From the NCBI GenBank assembly GCA_026027325.1, contig JAMSLZ010000020.1:310001-374000 (forward strand): a stretch of DNA of 64,000 nt, read 5' to 3'. The notes beneath the pieces are model-generated. The model ran no database searches, was not told the DNA's origin, and saw only the letters and a program-made list of their open reading frames with translations. Below are positions 38,953 through 51,700 of the stretch, one piece after another (within the stretch, counting starts at the first letter, position 1; each line of letters begins with the position of its first letter). This DNA is from Actinomucor elegans. Taxonomy: Eukaryota; Mucoromycota; Mucoromycetes; Mucorales; Mucoraceae. The position numbers and the translations under genes were made by a program.

Positions 38953-41727
38953 TATCCGTCCAATATATTCCCAAACGCATTTATTCGATTATGCATTATC
39001 ATCGAACCATGTACAATACATAATATCTGCATTACTCTCCTCTATAGCTCATACCTATATCTCTATACTATTAAATTACTAATATCTGTCAACATGAAAA
39101 AGAATAATAAATTTGTTCACTGCTAATGCTGCAGGATTTACAGTTTGATCCAGAGATTCTATTTCCAGATTTGTAGAGTACTTACTGAGGGCTGTATATT
39201 GATCTTGGAAACGTATCATTTTTTTATAACTAGATCCAACAGGTTACTTGTACTGATTAGTAACTACTGACACTTTGAGTTGGTTAATGGTATTTATGTG
39301 GAACTTGAAACAATGAAAACAACGTTACGAAACCACTAAATTATGCCAGATAGATATGTATGAACTGCTGAAACAAATCTATGACCACAGAAAAGAGTGT
39401 TCCTTATTTCTGGTAACTGACCTTTGGAACCATGGATATAAGTGTAATATTTTGCTGCAGGTAGGTACGATGTTCCTTTATCAAGTAAACCTAATACCAG
39501 TCAACAAGTGGAGCGATACACACGATCTGGGTCCCCACTTTCGCTTCGTGACTCGGTCGCTTTCGGGTTTATAGAGCAAAGAAGCGCCAATGTATACATG
39601 AAACATTATGGACAAATGTTTCATTAAGGATTATGCATCTTAGTGCTTTGCAAAAAAAAAAAAAAAAAAAAAAATGATAGTTACAAAAGTAGTCGTCGAA
39701 AATAAAACTCCATTTGTCGGTTCATACTGAAGTAATTATTGTTTCAAATTAGAGTAGATTGTCGTTTTCAAATTACAAAATCAGTAGTAGCGATAAAAAA
39801 AAATTCCAAGTTCTTGGCCACGACTGTTGAATCATAAAAAAGCCTAGTAAAAAAAGGCTAAATAATTGAGTAAAGATCCGTAATTTAACTAAAGTATACC
39901 ACATATTGAATTGTTAAATGTTCTTCAAGAATGGATAGTCCTATTTTGCCAACACTGCCAGTCACGAACGCTTTGTTGAATACTAAATGACAAGCAGTTG
40001 TCCAAACCCTTGAGGCAAGGGAGTGCAGGTCAGCAGAATAGTCTGGCGCCATGGCAATAATTCTCCCCCTTACAATTCATACCAAACTATAGTACCTCAA
40101 GAAAATATCACACTGGTTTTAAACCTCTACAAAATCTGTTGGGAAAAACACAGATATTAAAGCTGCCCATTATAGCGATACTTGTGCGTTTTAAAAAAAC
40201 GATTAACAAAAAAGCTAAAGCATTTGCATGTTCCCTTTTTTAAAAAAAAAAATCGGAATAACACTACCATAATGGAAAGATTCAAACAATGGATTTTGAA
40301 CTCATTGAAAACTTCAACTACCCCAACAGAATTAGGCATTTAACCGCCCTAGTACTGGCAGTGGAATCTGAATTGAATTCTTGATTCTGAAGCGAATAAT
40401 CTAAATGTTGATCTTTTGAGTAAACAACTTAAAAAAGTACATTTCAAAATTCACTTTTAAATTTTATTTAACTGCTAATTGCATATATCGTAAAGATAAA
40501 AATAAAAAAATGCAGACACGGTTGAAATAATCTACAACCTTGTAGAGGAAAATTTTGTATAGGATATATATATATAAGTAGGATAATGAATAGTAAATGA
40601 GTTTTCCATTGGCGATTTTTTTATGACTTAAAACTTGAATAACATACCTATAAGTATTATATGGTTTCTGAATAATTATTTAGTGTGATCATTTATTATA
40701 AAATTCTGGAGTTATTTATTTGAGCCATACTTTAGTTGCAAGAAAGAAGTGATAATACAATGGTAAGTAAAGAATGAAGCAAAGCGAGTGATATTCATAA
40801 CTGAAAATTGCTTTTTAATAGGGGCGACACGATCTCGCAAGACTGCAAGTTATCGTTTTTAATACAGCTGAAAAATTAGCAAAAAAAAAAACGTCAACAG
40901 TAAAAAGTAAATGCTATACAGATAAACTTAAAGCCGTGATAGCAGCACAATGTTCACTTAAACCAGATTATTATAAGCGCAAGACTATACCACTCACTTC
41001 AATGTTTAACATTATGTCAAATAAAATTATTACAGCATACGACTTGTTATATGAAAAATCAGATTTGTTTATGTATATGATTTGGAGCAATGCAAATCGC
41101 CTATGTTAAAAGTCATAAACAACTCTTTATTATTAAAGAGTTATGTTGAGGAGTTATAAACTTGTGCTGAATAGCACGTTGTTTTTGACAGCGTCTTTAT
41201 AATTGATTCACAATGTATTTTGGAAAAAAAAAGCGACAAGCAGAATTCTCACAAGTGATGAGTGGAATATTTAAATACGACAAGTGAAAATGTTAGTAAA
41301 AGCGACAATTTGATATATAAACATTGTAATTGATCAGAGGAAAACTTTTAATCTGCTTACCTACGTTGCTCCATGTCGGGGTTACTCGATCTTTAGTGTG
41401 TTTCAACAAGATTGGGTTCGTGAAACTAAGCCTGTCTTCAGGTTTAAGCTTCTTTTGCATGTTCCATCCCTCGAATTCTGGTATTAAATTGCAATAACAT
41501 GGTGTTCGAAGCTTAATTAGAACTCGGTTCCTGAAACCACCAGAACTCGGATCAATTGTATCACGGTTGAACGTCAACATATACAACTACCGACACTTTA
41601 CCAAATTTGACGAATCCTACCTCAATAGGTAATTCCTGACCTTCTTGCTTTACTGTGTGAAAAAAAAAAGAGACAACTTTTAGTCATTTTCCTGGGGTTG
41701 TGTTACTTTTTTTTTGTCTATAGTAAA
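38953..41727. other. Intergenic, no supported gene
   Basis: AT-rich, with an A tract of about 23 at 39652-39674. A minus-strand open stretch at 41293-41580 (MLTFNRDTIDPSSGG...) is less AT-biased than its surroundings. It has no family match I recognise and no complete model. Confidence 0.5.
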
Positions 41728-43987
41728 ATGTATCGTCGTTTGTTGACTGGTTCTTCTCTTTCTTTTAATTTTTTCAAAAAGACCACACGATATTACAGTA
41801 AAATGGCAAGTTTACCTGAACGCTACTTTGCAGACCAAGCTACTCCTTTTTCTCGTTTGGAGGCTAAACCTTTCTTTGAAACACTGTCATTAAAAGAAAA
41901 GCAATATGCTCACTACATGTCACGCGCTGCTTTCGAAGGTACGCGTATTATCATTACACAAACGAATCCAAATGCTCTCGCCATTTACGACTTGATTTTG
42001 AAATCATTCTCGGATGACAACGGTAATATGGTTCATGTCGATACATTACGCACTGCAAGGTAAGTTTTTTTTTTCGAAGTCAAACGTACCTGTATTGATT
42101 CTCCCCCCTGTAGTGGTGTTTCGGATGAGACCTTTGAGCAATTCCTTCAATATGCCGCACAGTTCTTGGGCAACCTCAGCAATTACAAGTCCTTTGGTGA
42201 TGAGAAGTTTATTCCTCGTTTAAGCAAGCAAGACTTTGAGATAATCGTTCGTGCTTCTGGATCTAAGGAAGCCATTGCACTCTTTGAACAGTCTGTAGAT
42301 GAGATCTATAGTGTAGAACCTGTTGCTCGCAACTTGATTGGTTTCCCTGAAGAAGGCCATATCTCAGGCTACTATTCACAAAATGTGACCAACGAAGATA
42401 TCAAGCTTGTTCAAGAATTCCTCAACAAGGAAAAAATCAATCCATTAAACACCAGACTTTTCAAAGATGAGAATGGAGATTTTAGACTGGTGGTTGCTGC
42501 TGCAGAGGATGATATTGCTACCAAATCCTATGAATTGGACAATGGCCAAAAGATCCAAGTCAGCTACAACGATTTCCAGCCTTATATGAACAAGATTGCT
42601 CAAGCGATTCGTGATGCCACACCCTATGTTGCAAATGATACTCAAAAACAAATGTTGGAACAGTACTATACATCTTTTAGAAACGGATCTGTGGATGCAC
42701 ATATCGAATCACAACGCTTTTGGTTACAAGATATAAGCCCTAAAGTTGAAACCAACATTGGCTTTATTGAAACTTATCGTGATCCTCAGGGTGCTCGTGC
42801 GGAATGGGAAGGATTTGTTGCTATGGTTAATGAAGAGCAGACTCTCAAATTTAACCGTTTGGTTGATAATGCAGCACTCTTTGTATCTCGTTTGCCTTGG
42901 ACAGCCGAGTTTGAACGCAACACATTGAACAAGCCTGATTTTACCTCTTTGGAAGTGTTATCATTTGCTACAGCTGGTATTCCCAGTGGTATCAATATTC
43001 CCAACTACTCAGAGGTCACACAAATTTTTGGATCCAAGAACGTTTCATTAGGCAATGTCATTTCAGCCACTGTACCTAATGAAAAGTTCCCTTTCATTCG
43101 TCAAGAAGACCTTGAATTATACACAAAGTATCGCAACCCTTCTTTTGAAGTTCAAGTAGGTACTCATGAACTAGGTCATGGTACTGGCAAGTTGTTCTCT
43201 GAAGATGAAGAGGGCAAGCTCAACTTCGATTTGGATCTGATCAACCCATTGACCAAAGAACCTGTTAAGACTTGGTACAAGCATGGTGAAAATTTTGCTT
43301 CTAAATTCAAGAGTATCGCTGCTAGTTATGAAGAATGCCGTGCTGAATGTATTGCTTTATCTCTCTCACCTCATAATGATATCTTGAAGATTTTTGATTA
43401 CGAAGGTCAAGAAGCTGAAGACGTTTTGTATGTAATGTATTTAAATATGGCTAGAGCTGGTCTCCTTGCTCTTGAATTTTATAATCCTACTGCCAAGAAG
43501 GTAAATGCTTATTATCCAAAAAAAAAAAAAGTCATTTCAATAACACAATCAACTAACAACATTATCTTAGTGGGGTCAAGCGCACATGCAAGCCCGCTAT
43601 GCGATTATGAGAGTGATGTTGGAAGCTGGACAAGACTTTTTGCAAATCAAACCTTGCGAAATCGATAACCAAGAAAGCTTACAACTCTATCTAGACAGAA
43701 GCAAGATTAGAACAGTAGGCGCGCCTGCTGTATCTGAGTTCTTGACCAAACTTCAAATCTACAAAGCTACAGCAGACGAAGTCAATGGTACAAACCTTTA
43801 TTTGGAATCAACACGTGTGCCTGAAGAATGGCACAAGCTGCGTGACATTGTTCTTCAGTCAAAGCAGCCTCGTAAAGCTTTTGTTCAAGGTAATACCATG
43901 ATTGATCAAGATGGTCAAGTTATTTTTAAAGAGTATGAAGCATCTGCTGCTGGTATGATTCAAAGTTATATAGAACGTCGAGTATAG
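41728..43987 (+). CDS. DPP3: Dipeptidyl peptidase III (M49 metallopeptidase)
   Basis: Three exons (41728-42059, 42114-43500, 43571-43987) encode 711 residues, the usual M49 length. Family blocks include YFADQATPFSRLEAKPFF, EEGHISGYYS, IGFIETYRDPQGARAEWEGF, LPWTAEFE, and EECRAECIALSL, which holds the third zinc ligand Glu. The zinc helix reads GTHELGHGTGKLF. That is HExxH, whereas eukaryotic DPP III normally has the six-residue HELLGH, so one residue is missing. Role: a cytosolic zinc exopeptidase releasing dipeptides from short peptides. The first 25 residues (MYRRLLTGSSLSFNFFKKTT...) form a basic, Ser-rich amphipathic presequence typical of mitochondrial import. A second ATG at 41803 (MASLPERYF) starts at the position of the canonical cytosolic N-terminus. 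Confidence 0.95.
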
Positions 43988-44416
43988 ATAAGATTTATTA
44001 TTCAAAATAATAAACTCCTATGTGACTGTTTATGCTACTTTGTCCCGACCCGAAGAGAGCTGGAAATCTTTCAAGTGTAAGCTTAAACAGTGCATATATA
44101 TATGTGTGTGTTAGTTTGCCCATAATAAAGTAATAGTGTGAGTTTTTTTTATTTTTTTTATTTTTTTATTAATTTACCTCGTGCTTTTTCCTTTTCTCTC
44201 GTTTTTTTTTTATTTACTCTTTTTCTCTTCTTATTCAACAAGTTTCGTTTATTATACCAAAGGTAAACCTTTTACATAGTTTCATTTGGTCAATGAACCG
44301 AGATGATGACAATAAATGAGTCTCTAGTCTTGATAGAACTTGTTTGATTATTCTCTGTCTATAAATTTGACAGTTTTGTTCATTATATGGATTACTGATA
44401 TTTGATATCGCATAGG
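43988..44416. other. Intergenic between DPP3 and RHO1-like gene
   Basis: Pyrimidine-rich runs (44140-44230) precede the Rho gene. An acceptor-like TCGCATAG directly before the ATG at 44417 suggests a 5'-UTR intron. Confidence 0.4.
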
Positions 44417-45157
44417 ATGGCTGAAATCAGAAGAAAGCTTGTGATTGTAGGCGACGGTGCTTGTGGTAAAACATGTCTTTTAATCGTCTTTTCAAGGGGA
44501 ACTTTCCCAGAGGTATTATCAAGAAAGTGATCTTAAAGACGCGTGCCCTAAATAATTCAATGTAGTTGTATGTTCCTACTGTCTTTGAAAACTATGTAGC
44601 AGATGTAGAAGTTGACGGTAAAAACGTAGAATTGGCTCTTTGGGATACAGCAGGCCAAGAAGATTATGATCGTCTTCGTCCTCTTTCATACCCTGATTCG
44701 CATGTTATTCTTATTTGTTTCTCCATTGACTCGCCTGATTCGTTAGATAACGTTCAAGAAAAGGTAATTGTTTCAGTATACAAGCAGTGACACTAACTTT
44801 CTATATAGTGGATTTCCGAAGTGCTCCATTTCTGTCAAGGTCTTCCTATCTTGCTTGTTGCTTGTAAAAGGATTTAAGAAATGATCCTGGAAAGATAGAA
44901 GAGTTGAGAAAGACTTCTCAACGACCTGTTACTGCTGAAGAGGTTAGCATGAGAACGCTACTGCGAACGATTATACACTAAAAATAAGTTATTAGGGCTT
45001 GGGTGTTGCACAAAAAATTGGAGCATACAAGTATCTTGAATGTTCTGCAAAGACAGGCGAAGGTGTTCGTGAAGTATTCGAGAATGCTACCCGTGCTGCA
45101 TTAATGATGAATAAACCTTCTGGTCAAGGCGGAAAGAAGAAGTGTGTTATTTTGTAA
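44417..45157 (+). CDS. RHO1: Rho1-type small GTPase, with a one-base frameshift
   Basis: Exons are 44417-44512, 44566-44763, 44809-44942 and 44996-45157. The protein (about 196 residues if in frame) is a Rho1/RhoA orthologue. It has P-loop GDGACGKT, switch [33 protein letters not shown], the Rho insert around [14 protein letters not shown], the SAK motif ECSAKTGEG, and a polybasic tail ending in the CAAX box CVIL (geranylgeranyl type). Exon 3 is 134 nt instead of 135. Near 44866-44872 the sequence reads TGTAAAAGGATTTAA, so the conserved CKKDLR loses one A and meets a stop. Either the assembly dropped one base in an A run or this copy is non-functional. Role in fungi: activator of glucan synthase and PKC in cell-wall integrity. 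Confidence 0.88.
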
Positions 45158-45212
45158 TCATTTTTTTATGTTACTTTTTATTATTATATATAATATTTTA
45201 TTATTTTCTATT

Positions 45213-46086
45213 CTATAAATCAATCGAAGGTTTTGGTTTAAATTTCTTTGCCGCCCTTTCTGCTGGGCGCGCAACTAGCTGCGGCCCATACAACGTATAT
45301 TGAGTATTATTTTGCTGAATATGTACATTGAAATAACTGCTATTTTTGGGTATTTCTATAAAAACCAACTTAGTTAAAATATACACAGTACTAATTCCAC
45401 TTACGTTTGAGCTTGTTATCTTTGGTAATGATCTTGAACAGGGATAAAGTCTCTTGGACCACAATACCCGAAGTACCAATATAAGTTGGATTCGTGCTCT
45501 GAATAACTACAGATAATATGTTTATATCTGTGATTTTTGTGTTGCTTTTATTCTTACCTGTCATATTGGCTCCATGAAAATCAGCTTTGATCAGCTTTTG
45601 CTCGAAATTTGCTAGACCTTGCGCCTGTAGTTTACTCATATAACCTTGCCAGAGCTGAGCTAATGGCTCAAATAGCTTGTATTGGTGCGCCTCTTTAGGA
45701 ATATCATATATTTTTAATCGTCGTTTCTCTCTCGCTGTTAGTTTACGGTCTTTTTTATTCCTCAGCTTCTTTTGCATTTCTTTTCGATCTTCCTCTTTGA
45801 CAAATGTATGAGCTCGATCAATATATACAGGTCGCATTTCGTCCATCACTTTCTCGGCATCAGACGTAGGTTTAATAAAATCATTGACAAATTCTTTTAC
45901 TGCATTCTACAAGTTTGAGATGAATCGATTAAGATCAATGATCTAAATAAATGATCTAAAACTTACTTCACCAAGCTTGTTGCTGGTACTGCCCCGTAAA
46001 GTTTGGTATACATTCTCACCTTCATAATCACGTAAGCATTAGATCGAATTAAGTAAATAGATCATTTTTTTTATACCTTTATCCAT
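45213..46086 (-). CDS. POP4: RNase P/MRP protein subunit POP4 (Rpp29)
   Basis: Five exons on the minus strand (46086-46077, 46019-45967, 45906-45558, 45506-45405, 45355-45213) encode 218 residues. The first coding exon is only ATG GAT AAA G. A basic helical region (NKKDRKLTAREKRRLKIYDI) leads to the Rpp29 core, an Sm-like barrel: IQSTNPTYIGTSGIVVQETL, FKIITKDNKLKQIPKNSS and LYGPQLVARPAERAAKKFKP. Role: RNA-binding subunit of the ribonucleoproteins that mature tRNA 5' ends and process pre-rRNA. The gene is tail-to-tail with RHO1; the two stops are 55 bp apart. Confidence 0.92.
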
Positions 46087-46216
46087 TGTAATTTTTATAG
46101 GCTGAAAAAAAAAAGGGTAAATTGGACTTTCCAGTGACTAATATCCTGGCACCGAGTAGGGGTTTTAATTCATCATGCTGTACCAGGTTTATTCGACAAA
46201 CAAAGCAAGCTGTTTG

Positions 46217-46247
<31 letters not shown>

Positions 46248-46511
46248 TGTAAAAATTCAGTCAAAACCTTCATATTTCATTAATATGACATCTAGTGATC
46301 AGTACTTACTTATAGTGAATTGAAGAACCCTTTAAAACTGTTGCTTCACTAAAATGTGATAATAGCACTATTTGTTAATGACTACTGACAAATTACAAGC
46401 AGTTTTTGTAAATTGGATTTATATCTAAACCAGTAGATCTCTCGATCAATTCCAGTTTAATGTCGCATCAGATGGTTGGGTACATGTTCATAGTAGACTC
46501 CTGGATCTGAT

Positions 46512-46546
<35 letters not shown>

Positions 46547-46908
46547 GACCATAGTACAAGATAGAATATGTTATATCTGTCAATGAACAGCAGTGAACTA
46601 TTATATAATAGTTGGTTTCTATAAATTACATTATTATAAAACATTGTCTCTTTGTTTGCATTCCATAATTTGATCATTTTGTTGATTCAAAATATATATA
46701 TTCTCACTAAAGCAACCTACGTTCAACTTTAATTGAGCGGAAAGTTTATAGACTATGAGAAATGAGCTTCTGAAGGAACAATAACAAAGGATGAAACGTC
46801 AACATCCGTATTACAACCAAAAACACAATAAATACCAAATCATTTATAAAGAAATCGCAAATAGAACTTTTTTTTTCCTTTAGTAAGAAGCTTTTTATCT
46901 AGAAAAAT
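46087..46908. other. Divergent intergenic region with two long homopolymer tracts
   Basis: It contains an A tract of about 26 at 46217-46242 and a T tract of about 30 near 46513-46542, about 270 bp apart on opposite strands. A reverse-orientation dispersed-repeat copy lies between them at 46431-46492. Confidence 0.55.
46431..46492 (-). repeat. Dispersed short repeat, copy 6
   Basis: On the minus strand: CATGTACCC, CTGATGCGACATTAAACTGG, then AATTGATCGAGAGATCTAC. It closely matches the copies at 3441-3490 and 60772-60820. Confidence 0.55.
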
Positions 46909-48687
46909 ATGGATTACTATGGAGCTACATCCTCCTTATCAACAGTTTCTTCGCGTCCCTGTTCTATTAAATCAACCTCTACTGGATGGCTGAAGGCCAG
47001 GGGATCAAATATAGCTGTTGCTTCGCTTGTGGCGCTAATTCTGTTCACGTAAGGCATAACCCAACGTAATGTACACATATACAGAGGATAACATCATTAT
47101 ATAGTGATATGCTTGTTTATGGCGCTGTCATTCCTTGTCTACCAGCACTGGTATTAGACAGATTTCATGGGACGACAAAAGACATTGGATTCTTGTTTGG
47201 CTGTTTTGGCAAGTCTTTTATTGATCTAGTAGTATACCATGTATGTATTCATAGCTCTGTTGATATATAGCTATTGGCTACTTTATAGCTACACCTGTAT
47301 TTGCTATCATCTCTGACAGGTATCAAAACAGACGCTACCCTATCATGCTGGGCGCTTTTTGCATCGTCATTGCTACTTTATGCTTTGCCTGGGCGACTAG
47401 TTATAAGATGCTTGTTCTAGCAAGGATATGTCAAGGTGCATCGGCCGGTGCTTCTTGGTAAGTAGTTATAAAAAATCATTTATTTCAGTCGTCTTCCTTT
47501 TCTCATCAGACTATGTTAGGACCATCGGTTTGGGCATGCTTGCTGACACATTTCCTGTAGAAAAGCTTGGTGCAGTTATGGGTACCGTGATTACATCTCA
47601 TACAGTTGGATTTCTAGTGGGACCTATTTCAGCAGGGTTTCTGTATGAGTACGGAGGAGAACTTGCTCCATTCTACTTTTGTACTGTGTTTGGTTTATTG
47701 ACACTGATAGGCACAGCCTTTATTGAAGAACCTATTTCCCGACAGCAACCAAGGGAAACTTGTGAAGAATCTGATTCAACAGCAATAGTAGCGGATTCGA
47801 AAATAGCCTGTCATCAAGACAGTAACAGTAGTGATACTGCATTTTGGATATTGCTGAAAAATCGTCAGGTCATTGCTTGTATCGTTTGCTGTTTTGTTAC
47901 ATCAGCTGCTTTGGCAGGTGTAGAACCGGCGTTATCCATTCACTTTCGAGAAATGTATCATGCTTCACCATCTGTGATTGGAGGTATTATAGTTTTATTA
48001 AAATATGATACATTGAGATGAATAACAAACATCATGTCACTTGAATAAGCCATGTTTATGGCGTTAGTAGTTCCTTCGTTTCTAGGTCCTGTCACAGGTT
48101 ATTTGTCTGACGAAGTAAGGGCTAGATTATTTACTGTTGTATTAGGTTGATTTTAACTATATAGGATTAGTATGGAAGGCCTTTGTTTATAAGCATAGGT
48201 ATGCTCACCATGTCAATTGCTTTGATTCTGATTGGATGGCCTGTATCTTCCATGCATTATATGCTACCTTCCTTATTCATGTTTGGCTTATCAAATCCAC
48301 TTGTGCATACACCTCTTATGCCTGAGATGGGCGCCATTGTTAGCCATATGGTAACTAAAAAAAAGATCTTATATATATATATGTATATATATATATATAC
48401 ATTACATACTTGTTAATCACGCTTTCTTTTTTGATAGGGTAGTAATGCATTTGCTCAAGGTAACCCAATAGATTACATATTATATACCCATTAACACTTC
48501 TGTAGTTTACGCTCTGTACAACATGGCATACTCGATAGGTATCTTTATAGGGCCATTAGTTACAGGAGCAATCATGGCTTTACCGTCTTTACAGCAGCCA
48601 ATTCGATTCCAAATTCTGATGCTCGTTTTCTCGGGCGTGGTCCTAGTTGCATCACCAGCGATGATCATGAAAAGAAACAGTGCATAG
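46909..48687 (+). CDS. MFS transporter, vesicular amine transporter-like (SLC18/DHA1-like)
   Basis: Eight exons (46909-47048, 47105-47208, 47271-47457, 47520-47983, 48050-48114, 48171-48350, 48438-48459, 48506-48687) encode 447 residues with about 12 TM segments. Motifs: DMLVYGAVIPCLP in TM1, ISDRYQNRRYPIMLG (motif A), ARICQGASAGASWTIGLGML, GTVITSHTVGFLVGPISAG (motif C), and a matching second half. Animal relatives load monoamines or acetylcholine into vesicles; fungal relatives are mostly uncharacterised proton antiporters. Exon 7 is 22 nt. The intron after 47208 starts with GCAAGT: no GT donor there keeps frame, and the GC splice restores the expected FAIGYFIATPVFAIISDR sequence. Confidence 0.88.
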
Positions 48688-48735
48688 CTAATATTGTTGT
48701 ATATCACATTATTTATTATATAAGTTATTAAATAG

Positions 48736-51700
48736 TTAAATCTTGCCATCAATAGCCCAATTTGCTACATATGAAAAGTTTGTAAACTCATGCTGCTCAT
48801 GAGGCGTTAGCATGGCATTGACAGGTGTCAAGATAGGGATTTCTCTTGTAAATTCCTCATCAAAATTGGAGGTATCGGCTCTACCATTAATGGTAGGCAA
48901 GAAAGGAGGAACTACACGTTTAGCCAACATGTCATCCCAGTGAACACCAGCAAAGAAAGGATGGTTTTTCACTTCTTGAGCATCCCCTTTACCTCCGCCT
49001 AAACGCCTTTCGGGATTACGTTCAAGCAGCTAAGATATAGCTTCGTCAGTAAAAAGAAAATAGATTATGATGTTTACTTACAGCTTCACAGATGGACACT
49101 GAATGTTTTGACATATTGATGGGATACAAAATCTTGTCTTCTAATACGGCATCAAAGATTTCATCTTCATCTTCACCCTTGAAGGGTGACTATAGATGTG
49201 TTTTGTTAGCTATTTGATATTTGAAGATAATTACAGACTTACTTGTCCTAGTAACATTTCATATAACAAAACACCAAAGGCCCACCAGTCTACTGCTCTT
49301 CCATAGCGATGTTCTAACAAAATTTCTGGCGCCATGAATTCAGGTGTGCCGCAGAAAGTGTTGGTGGTGTTATTAGCCCACATGTTTTCTTTGCACAAGC
49401 CATAATCTGCCAACTTGATATGACCATCCAAACACAACATGATATTATCCAGCTTCAGATCACGGTAAATGATGCCATGCTTGTGGAAATAGTCTAATGC
49501 TAGCAGTACTTCACATGCGTAAAATCGTGCTCGTGTTTCCGAGAATTGTTCACGCTGGATTTGCAGCATCAAATCACCACCACTGACATATTCCATGACA
49601 AAATAAATACGGGTCTCGGTTTGAAATGTACTGTGCAAATTGACCAAGAAAGGATGGCGTTCACGGTTGGCAGTTAAAAAGACGCGTTTCTCTGAGCGTG
49701 TGCTTTCGACCTCATCATTATCAAGCACGAATCGCTTCTTGAGGATCTTGATAGCATAGAGCTCATTGGTATATTTCTCTTCGGCTAACATGACTTTACC
49801 GAAATTGCCTTTGCCCAAGACAGCGAGCAAATTAAAATCATCGAGACCAACCTTTCGATTCACTTGCACAGGTGTCGTCTATTGGGGTTTACAAAGAGTT
49901 AGAATACAATCCCTTTGCGCTTTTTTTTTAAAAAAAAATAAGTTACCAAAGGAGCATTAGCCCTTGCCATTGTCTCGCTGATAGTAGCTTGACTAAACAA
50001 ATGCGTCAAGGATTGGAATGAGGATGTATCATGACTAAAGGAAAGAGGGCGTGCTGAGGCAGGATTCAGTTTGGGAGAAATAGGTGTTGAGATTGAGGAT
50101 TGAGGCGAGATGATGCTATTATCTTGAGAGTAAGGTTTATGAGATAGCTGATGTTGGGTATGACTGGATGTAGATGCAAATAAAGGTTTTTGGTGGCTAT
50201 CAGAAGAGAACTGAGACAGACTATCTGGGTGATAGGTACGACGACGGTTATTAGCTGCTTTCATCTCACTCAACATTAAGTTGGCTTTTTCCATAGACAT
50301 GCCACAAAAATAAGGTACAAGCCCAGCACACTTTGTATGACACACCACACCACATTCTAGTGTATTGTTTAATAAAAGAATGAATACTTTAATAATAAGC
50401 TTACCTTCGCATTTTTGAGCCCCTCTAAAGCCCAGCGGAAGCATGAAACCACAATGACAGCACCAATTGGCGCCAATAATACTTAATGGTTCGAAACGAT
50501 GAGGAATACGATGCTTCAACTCATCTTCATCGTGATCCTAACATACAAAAACTTAAGAATACAAACAAAATGAACTAACAGTTGAACCCTCACCGCTTTA
50601 GTAGCCGCTCTAGAGATACAGCGAGTCACTACTTGGGTGTAGCACTTCTTGTGACACGCTAGGGCACAATCTATGATACAAGTTTTATAAGCATCTTTGT
50701 ATACAAACAAACCAGTAAACCAGCGTTTTTTTTTTTTTTTACCTTCACATTGATAAGTCAGCTTGGCCATAAAGTCACCACAAAGAGCACATTTCATAAT
50801 ATGATAGAATCTTCTTGCTATAAATTGATGGCCATTCAACTCATGGACTTCACCCTTTCTTTCACGTACAGCATCAGCTCTTCCTAGCTTATCCATTGGT
50901 CTTCGCTTGACATTTTCGCGCACAAAATTGATCTCTAAATAGATTCGGCCCAAGGGTTCTACATCAAACCAAGCCATGACCCCGCTGGCGGTATCTGCTG
51001 GCTTCTTCTTTATCGTGGATGATTGTTTTGCTTGTTCGATAGGCAAATCATCATGCTGTTGAGCAACCTGAGCAGGCACCCAATTGGAATCATTTTGTTC
51101 CAATTCCAACTTTTGCTTACGCAAATTTTCCGCTATATCCGAGATTTTCAACCATAACAAACCAATGGGCAGGGTACGGTCTCCCGACTGGTCATAAATC
51201 AGTAGTTCTACCTCGGTTGCTTTATCAACGTGCATTTCAAAAGCGTCTGTCCATTTATCGTTCTTGCTAGGACGCGTACGAAACTGAATGTTGCCGTCAA
51301 TCTTGACCATCACTACCGTTTGCGGATCACGAAACATCCTTGTTGGCGCATGGGCTAGTTCATGTGCTTCTACAATCCTCAGTTGAAGTTTACCCGTCAC
51401 AGGGCGACGGGCTCCTGGTAAACCACGCAATACTGGACGTGCTTCCAAATCATCCAAGACTTGATTCTCTTCTTCTTTTTGCTCATCGTCCTCTTCTCCC
51501 AGATATAAATCTTTGTATTTCTTGACCGCGTTTTGCAGCAGTGTCATTTTCTCGGTGCATTCCAATTGTTTTTCATGGAGCTCGGCTTTTCGGCGACGGT
51601 CAGCGGCTGAGGAAGATGAAGTTCGATCCAGGATGTGATACAGGTTGCGGATACCTTCCTGTACTTTCTTTTCTACATCTACTTTGTATTCTAATTCATG

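Noticed and set aside
41293..41580. Minus-strand ORF upstream of DPP3
   Set aside because: More balanced composition than its surroundings, but no family match, no convincing splice model and no supported start. Noted only in the gap entry.
44840..44880. A tiny intron that would remove the Rho1 frameshift
   Set aside because: The only GT...AG pair available (gtaaaag) is 7 nt long, far too short to be spliced.
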